Assembly (NCBI GenBank): GCA_016784825.1
Contig: JADHTT010000022.1
Location: forward strand, 1-8,878
Direction: 5' to 3'
DNA: 8,878 nucleotides
From: Campylobacterales bacterium
GTDB taxonomy: Bacteria > Campylobacterota > Campylobacteria > Campylobacterales > Arcobacteraceae
The position numbers were made by a program, and so were the translations under genes. Each line of letters begins with the position of its first letter. Position 1 is the stretch's first letter. This document shows positions 4,768 through 8,878 of this stretch, piece after piece. The notes below the pieces were generated by a model. It had not been told where the DNA came from. It did no database searches and was given only the letters and a program-made list of their open reading frames with translations.

Positions 4768-6159
4768 CTATAAACTTCTAATAAATTCTATTGCAAATCG
4801 AACCCCAGCTCCACTTGCACCGTATGGATTATATCCCCATTGCTCTTCTACATAAGCTGGTCCTGCTATGTCACAATGTACCCATTTGTCTTTATTTTCA
4901 TCTTTGATAAATTCATCTAAAAACATTCCTGCTGTAATTGCTCCACCATATCTTGTACTTGATATATTACAAATATCCGCTACTTTTGATTTAATAGTTT
5001 TACGAAGATATTTATTAAATGGTAATGAAGTAGCAAGTTCTCCAGAATCTAAAGCACTTTGACAAACTTTCCAATTTAGTTCATTGTTGTTCCCCATAAT
5101 ACTTGTAGTATAATGACCAACACCAACTACACTAGCACCTGTAAGTGTAGCAAAATCCATAATATAATCTATATCTTCTATCTCATCTTGAGCATAACAT
5201 AAACAATCAGCAAGTACTAGCCGTCCTTCTGCATCTGTATTTCTAATCTCAATAGTTTTACCATTTTTAGCTTTTAGTACATCATCTGGTTTATATGCAT
5301 CTCCACCAATCATATTTTCAACAGCACCAATAATACCATGAACTTCAAATGGTAAGTTTAGTTTTGCTATTGCATTCATCATTCCAAGTACTGCTGAACC
5401 ACCACTTTTATCTGATTTCATTGTCACCATATAATCTGCTGGCTTTAAGCTAAGACCACCAGAATCATAAGTAAGACCTTTTCCAACTAAGACAATTTTC
5501 TTTTTACTCTCTCCACTTGGTTTATATGTAAGATGAATTAATTTTGATTTATGTCTACTTGCTCTACCAACTGCACTAATTGCACCCATGCCATTCTCTT
5601 CAAAATACTTATCATCAAGTACTTTACAAGTAAGATTGTTTTCTTTAGCTATTGTTCTAGCTTCTTTTGCCATTACCTTTGGGTAAAAATCATCTGGGGC
5701 AGTATTGACAAAATCCCTTGTCATATTTACACTATTTGATATATTAACCGCATCTTGAAATATATTTATCTCATTTTGTGAAATATCTCCTACTATTACA
5801 TTAACTGTTTTCTCTTTTTGTTTTTTGTTTTTTTGTTTATATTTATCAAATGTATAATTACCTAATTCTAAACCTTCAACAATCTCTCGTAAATTTTCAT
5901 TTGCCACAATTGATGCACTTTTGAATGTAGTTTCATTTAGCTTTCTTATAGCAATTGCTGAAGCTACTCTTAATCCGTCACTTGTACCATCAAAACCTAC
6001 ATATATCTTTTTTGCCTCTACTAATAATATACAAGATTCATCTACGCCATCAAATTTTACTTTTTTTAGTATTTTTTTATCATCTAAAATTTTATCTTTT
6101 TGTACAATTATAATCTGTATGTCTGACTTTACTTTTGTTTCTACTAAATTTAATTTCAT
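4768..6159 (-). CDS. pepA: Leucyl (M17 family) aminopeptidase
   Basis: The 463-aa enzyme removes N-terminal residues from peptides in the cytoplasm, with two metal ions, usually as a hexamer. The catalytic half (about 140-463) carries all residues known from E. coli PepA: metal ligands K227, D232, D250, D309 and E311, and catalytic K239 and R313. The spacing between them is the same as in E. coli PepA. The signature NTDAEGRL is at 307-314. The N-terminal half (1-130) is the variable domain; it ends in a lysine-rich linker (108-117). The total is slightly shorter than many PepA proteins but looks complete. It starts 3 nt after the DedA gene, with AAGGA inside the end of that gene. In H. pylori and C. 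jejuni pepA also follows a DedA-like gene and apt, so the neighbourhood supports the call. E. coli PepA also binds DNA; nothing here shows that. Confidence 0.95.
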   Translation of the reverse strand: MKLNLVETKVKSDIQIIIVQKDKILDDKKILKKVKFDGVDESCILLVEAKKIYVGFDGTSDGLRVASAIAIRKLNETTFKSASIVANENLREIVEGLELGNYTFDKYKQKNKKQKEKTVNVIVGDISQNEINIFQDAVNISNSVNMTRDFVNTAPDDFYPKVMAKEARTIAKENNLTCKVLDDKYFEENGMGAISAVGRASRHKSKLIHLTYKPSGESKKKIVLVGKGLTYDSGGLSLKPADYMVTMKSDKSGGSAVLGMMNAIAKLNLPFEVHGIIGAVENMIGGDAYKPDDVLKAKNGKTIEIRNTDAEGRLVLADCLCYAQDEIEDIDYIMDFATLTGASVVGVGHYTTSIMGNNNELNWKVCQSALDSGELATSLPFNKYLRKTIKSKVADICNISSTRYGGAITAGMFLDEFIKDENKDKWVHCDIAGPAYVEEQWGYNPYGASGAGVRFAIEFIRSL

Positions 6160-6162
6160 AAA

Positions 6163-6837
6163 TTATTTTTCCTTTTTTTGTGTAGCTTTTTTAAAATAAT
6201 ATAATACACTTCCTACTAATCCAAGTGCTACTGGTACTGCTAGATACCAGTATTCTTTTGCTTGTTTTAATAGTTCTAAGATCTCTTCACCAAAATACCA
6301 AACAGGTACAATAGTAATAGCACCCCACATCCATGCACTAATAAGATTTATAAATGCAAATATTTTTGCATCATATCTTGTAAGACCAATTGCTATAGGG
6401 ATAATAGTCCTCATCCCATACATATATCTTTGGGCAAATATTATTGGCCAACCATATTTTTTAAGAAGCAGATGTGCTAGTGCAAATTTTCTTCTTTGAC
6501 CTCTAAATTTACTATGTACATATGATTTATTGTATCTACCAATATAAAAATATATCTGATCCCCTACAAATCCACCCAGTCCTGCTACAAATATTGCTAA
6601 ATACAAATTCATATCACCAGTACTACAAAGTAATCCAGCCATCACTAAACCAGATTCACCTTCAAGTATACTCCATGAAAAAAGTATCACATATCCATAC
6701 TCTTTCATAAGATAAACAAACTTATCTGTAACTCCTGCTACAGGTGCCATATATAAATGATAAGCTAAAAAAGAAAATAGTATTACAACTATTACTGTAC
6801 TGATTTTACCAGAGTTTTTTTGTAAATAGTTCAGCAT
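6163..6837 (-). CDS. DedA-family inner membrane protein (VTT domain)
   Basis: The protein has 224 aa, with a hydrophobic N-terminal segment (13-29), re-entrant or membrane segments around 50-72 and 79-100, and membrane helices near 158-180 and 197-214. Family residues are seen: E59-G-E61 in the first re-entrant region, the G-x-x-x-G-D93 element followed by Y-x-x-G-R101, and R137 and R143 in AQRYMYGMRTIIP. DedA proteins act in the inner membrane; members have been linked to moving undecaprenyl phosphate or phospholipids across the membrane and to proton-motive force balance. Which lipid this one handles cannot be told. The ATG directly follows the trpB stop (TAAATG), and only weak purine-rich sequence precedes it, so translation is probably coupled. 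It is not a SNARE-related protein in function despite the old family name. Confidence 0.9.
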   Translation of the reverse strand: MLNYLQKNSGKISTVIVVILFSFLAYHLYMAPVAGVTDKFVYLMKEYGYVILFSWSILEGESGLVMAGLLCSTGDMNLYLAIFVAGLGGFVGDQIYFYIGRYNKSYVHSKFRGQRRKFALAHLLLKKYGWPIIFAQRYMYGMRTIIPIAIGLTRYDAKIFAFINLISAWMWGAITIVPVWYFGEEILELLKQAKEYWYLAVPVALGLVGSVLYYFKKATQKKEK

Positions 6838-8058
6838 TTACTTATCTTGAAACTTATCTTTTAAAATATCTTGCGCTTGTATCATATCTTTATCACCACG
6901 ACCAGAAAGATTCACTATTATAGTTTTGCCTTTTAAATCATCTTTTGCTTTTTTAAGATATGCAATAGCATGAGAACTTTCAAATGCAGGAATAATTCCC
7001 TCTTTTTGACTAAGCCATATAAATGCATCTATTGCTTCATCATCTGTAATAGAATCAAACTGTACAGTACCTAGATCTTTGTGATAACTATGTTCTGGTC
7101 CAATACCTGGGTAATCAAGTCCAGCAGAAATAGAGTGCGCTTCTAATACTTGACCATCTTTATCTTGAAGTAAATATGAACACTGTCCATGTAAAACTCC
7201 AGGAGATCCTTTTTCTAAACTACAACCGTGTTTGTTGGTATCAAGTCCAAGGCCACCTGCTTCAATTCCTACACAAGTAGTTTGCTTATCTTCTAAAAAA
7301 TGTGAGAAAATCCCAATAGCGTTTGATCCACCACCAATACATGCTACAACTCTATCAGGCAGTTTTCCTTCTAGTTCTAAAAACTGTGCTCTTGCTTCCC
7401 ATCCAATAATAGCTTGGAAATCTCTTACCATCATAGGATAAGGATGTGGACCTGCAACTGTACCTATGATATAGTATGTATCTCTAGCATTTGTAACCCA
7501 GTATCTAATTGCATCATTCATAGCATCTTTTAGTGTTCTACTTCCTGATTCTACAGCTATTACTTTTGCACCAAGTAGTTTCATCCGAAATACATTTAGC
7601 TCTTGTCTTTCAACATCTTTAGCACCCATAAATACAGTACATTCTAATCCAAGAAGTGCAGCAATAGTTGCAGTAGCAACACCATGCTGACCAGCACCTG
7701 TTTCAGCTATAACTTTTGTTTTTCCCAATCTTTTTGCCAATACACCTTGTGCAATAGTATTATTTACTTTATGTGCACCTGTATGATTTAAATCTTCCCT
7801 TTTTAAATATACTTTAGCACCTAACTCTTTGGAAATATTTTTAGCATGGTAAAGTGGATTTGGACGACCTACATAGTCTTTTAATAAAGCATTTACCTCT
7901 TTCCAGTAATCTTCATCAAATCTATATTTGTCATAAGCTTTTTCTAGTTCCAAAAGAATTGGCATAAGTGTTTCTGGTACATAACGACCACCAAAAATTC
8001 CAAAGTGACCATTGTTATCTGGATCAAATTTACTTGGCTTAGGGATATAATTATTCAT
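6838..8058 (-). CDS. trpB: Tryptophan synthase beta chain
   Basis: The 406-aa PLP enzyme joins indole and L-serine to make L-tryptophan, normally in complex with TrpA. The PLP lysine is K97 in [11 protein letters not shown]119 in ETGAGQHG corresponds to the catalytic Glu109 of the enteric enzyme, the phosphate loop GGGSNAIG is at 242-249, and SGRGDKD is at 385-391. Length and the N-terminal [10 protein letters not shown] segment (20-29) mark the TrpB1 type that partners TrpA. No trpA or other trp gene is next to it; they must lie elsewhere in the genome. It starts 13 nt after apt, with AAGG overlapping the apt stop. In H. pylori and C. jejuni apt and the DedA gene are neighbours without trpB between them, so trpB seems to have moved into an old cluster. 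No attenuator or leader peptide is visible before it. Confidence 0.96.
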   Translation of the reverse strand: MNNYIPKPSKFDPDNNGHFGIFGGRYVPETLMPILLELEKAYDKYRFDEDYWKEVNALLKDYVGRPNPLYHAKNISKELGAKVYLKREDLNHTGAHKVNNTIAQGVLAKRLGKTKVIAETGAGQHGVATATIAALLGLECTVFMGAKDVERQELNVFRMKLLGAKVIAVESGSRTLKDAMNDAIRYWVTNARDTYYIIGTVAGPHPYPMMVRDFQAIIGWEARAQFLELEGKLPDRVVACIGGGSNAIGIFSHFLEDKQTTCVGIEAGGLGLDTNKHGCSLEKGSPGVLHGQCSYLLQDKDGQVLEAHSISAGLDYPGIGPEHSYHKDLGTVQFDSITDDEAIDAFIWLSQKEGIIPAFESSHAIAYLKKAKDDLKGKTIIVNLSGRGDKDMIQAQDILKDKFQDK

Positions 8059-8071
8059 ATTTTTATTACCT

Positions 8072-8623
8072 TTAAATATCTAATATGCTATAGACTGGTG
8101 CATGTTTCATAATTCGTTTTTCACCATTTAAAAAAGTTAGATTCATAAGAAAACAAACTTCTACTAGATTTGCTTTTGTATCTTTTACAAGCTTACAAGC
8201 AGCATCTGCAGTACCACCTGTAGCAATAAGGTCATCAATAATCAATACCCTTGCATCTTCTTTATTTTTAAATGCATCTAAATGTATCTCAACCTCATCA
8301 AAACCATACTCTAGCTCATACTTTTCACATATAGTTGTAGATGGTAATTTACCTTTTTTTCTAATAGGAACAAACCCTATTCCTAATCTATCGGCTAAAG
8401 GAGCTCCAAATATAAATCCTCTTGCATCAAGTGCTGCAATATAATCAAGATTCATATCTTTATATCTCTCTTCTAAATGATCCATTAGAAGTTTAAAGGC
8501 CTTTGGGTTGTTTAGTAGTGTTGTGATATCTTTAAAAACAATCCCAGGCTTTGGAAAGTCTGGGATATCTCTAATTGAAGATAGAAGTTCTTCTCTTTGT
8601 TCGTCATTTAAAAATTTTCTCAT
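8072..8623 (-). CDS. apt: Adenine phosphoribosyltransferase
   Basis: The 183-aa cytosolic enzyme salvages adenine with PRPP to make AMP. The PRPP-binding loop [14 protein letters not shown] is at 126-139, with the paired Asp residues D130 and D131. The N-terminal [12 protein letters not shown] (23-34) is the family hallmark, and LDARGFIFG (65-73) holds the base- and phosphate-binding region. Length and ends are normal. The start at ATG 8623 has AGAGAG 6 nt upstream; part of that site lies in an inverted repeat (8626-8652). The gap to the upstream msrA fragment is 55 nt, larger than others in the run, so an additional promoter there is possible. Confidence 0.96.
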   Translation of the reverse strand: MRKFLNDEQREELLSSIRDIPDFPKPGIVFKDITTLLNNPKAFKLLMDHLEERYKDMNLDYIAALDARGFIFGAPLADRLGIGFVPIRKKGKLPSTTICEKYELEYGFDEVEIHLDAFKNKEDARVLIIDDLIATGGTADAACKLVKDTKANLVEVCFLMNLTFLNGEKRIMKHAPVYSILDI

Positions 8624-8625
8624 AA

Positions 8626-8652
8626 ATATCTCTCTTTTTAATATGGAGATAT
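8626..8652 (-). repeat. Inverted repeat over the apt ribosome binding site
   Basis: ATATCTC (8626-8632) and GAGATAT (8646-8652) are perfect 7-nt inverted repeats 13 nt apart, in the gap between msrA and apt. In the - strand transcript the second arm would pair with half of the Shine-Dalgarno sequence of apt. The stem is AT-rich and so weak; it may be an operator or have no role. Confidence 0.35.
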
Positions 8653-8678
8653 GTTAGCTAAAATTCTCTTTTAGTAGT

Positions 8679-8878
8679 CTAAAACCTCTTTGTATATGAG
8701 TGACAATATGGTTGTTGGTTTCTTAACTGGTAGTAGTCTTGATGATATTCTTCAGCTTTGTAAAACACTGCATCTTCGTGTAGTTTTGTTGCTAAATTAT
8801 AACCTTTTGATGTAAGTTGTTTAGCTATATTTTGAATAATCTCTCTTTCACCTTTATTGCTTGTAAAAATTGCACTTA
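8679..8878 (-). CDS. msrA: Peptide methionine-(S)-S-oxide reductase MsrA, C-terminal end (partial)
   Basis: The stop TAG is at 8679-8681 and the frame stays open to the window edge, giving 65 full codons. The fragment starts SAIFTSNKGEREI and contains FYKAEEYHQDYYQ, the well-known MsrA segment (F-Y-x-A-E-x-Y-H-Q-x-Y). It ends in PYCHSYTKRF, whose Cys is in the place of a resolving cysteine. MsrA reduces methionine-S-sulfoxide; the catalytic GCFW motif lies upstream, outside the window. The gene would be the first visible member of the - strand run, and the partner activity MsrB sits at its far end. The operon promoter is not in the window. Confidence 0.9.
   Translation of the reverse strand, partial: SAIFTSNKGEREIIQNIAKQLTSKGYNLATKLHEDAVFYKAEEYHQDYYQLRNQQPYCHSYTKRF

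Noticed and set aside
5815..5850. T- and G-rich tract that looked like a simple repeat
   Set aside because: It encodes the lysine-rich linker of PepA in frame on the - strand; no exact repeat unit is kept.
5921..6199. 92-residue reading frame on the + strand opposite pepA and the DedA gene end
   Set aside because: It is antisense to well-supported catalytic genes, rich in Phe, Ser and Ile as expected of the complement of Lys/Asp-rich coding sequence, and has no ribosome binding site or known motif.
1..8878. Mobile element, CRISPR array, tRNA or defence system
   Set aside because: No transposase, integrase, regular direct repeats, tRNA-like cloverleaf or defence-type domains were seen on either strand.

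Overview
The window comes from a low-GC Campylobacterota (epsilonproteobacterial) genome, most likely of the Sulfurimonas/Sulfurovum/Arcobacter type. Three things point there. A Nif3-family gene is followed by a coiled-coil zinc-ribbon protein of the HP0958/Cj0706 type. atpE stands alone, outside any atp operon, and carries a signal-peptide-like N-terminus. An apt - dedA - pepA block is present. The genus cannot be fixed from this sequence alone. No tRNA, rRNA, mobile element, CRISPR array or prophage signal was seen; this is mostly ordinary core genome.

Left part, + strand (1-2039): the 3' end of a Nif3/DUF34 gene, a zinc-ribbon coiled-coil gene that starts at TTG, a poorly known gene with the motif order of DUF1643, and atpE for the membrane ring of the F-type ATP synthase. 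atpE has its own likely promoter and a leader of about 65 nt with a small hairpin. It ends in a bidirectional intrinsic terminator (2058-2089) shared with the next gene.

Middle (2101-3428): a divergent pair, a secreted YceI-like protein (- strand) and a DUF455 ferritin-like diiron protein (+ strand), separated by 56 nt that hold both promoters. The DUF455 promoter lies so close to its ATG that a leaderless mRNA is likely. The DUF455 gene overlaps the 3' end of the next gene by 15 nt, tail to tail.

Right part, - strand (3414-8878, read right to left): a tight run of seven genes. They are msrA (cut by the window edge), apt, trpB, a DedA-family membrane protein, pepA, a single-domain rhodanese, and MsrB fused behind an unknown N-terminal domain. 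Most junctions are 0-13 nt, so this is probably one transcription unit. It combines purine salvage, the last step of tryptophan synthesis, peptide turnover, a membrane lipid transporter-like protein and both methionine sulfoxide reductase activities.

The most unusual spot is the rhodanese/MsrB junction. The MsrB reading frame stays open right up to the rhodanese stop codon, but contains no ATG, GTG or TTG for 44 codons. An ATT codon directly after that stop has a well-placed Shine-Dalgarno sequence. This suggests a rare ATT start, or a lost start codon. No clearly new multi-gene system was found.
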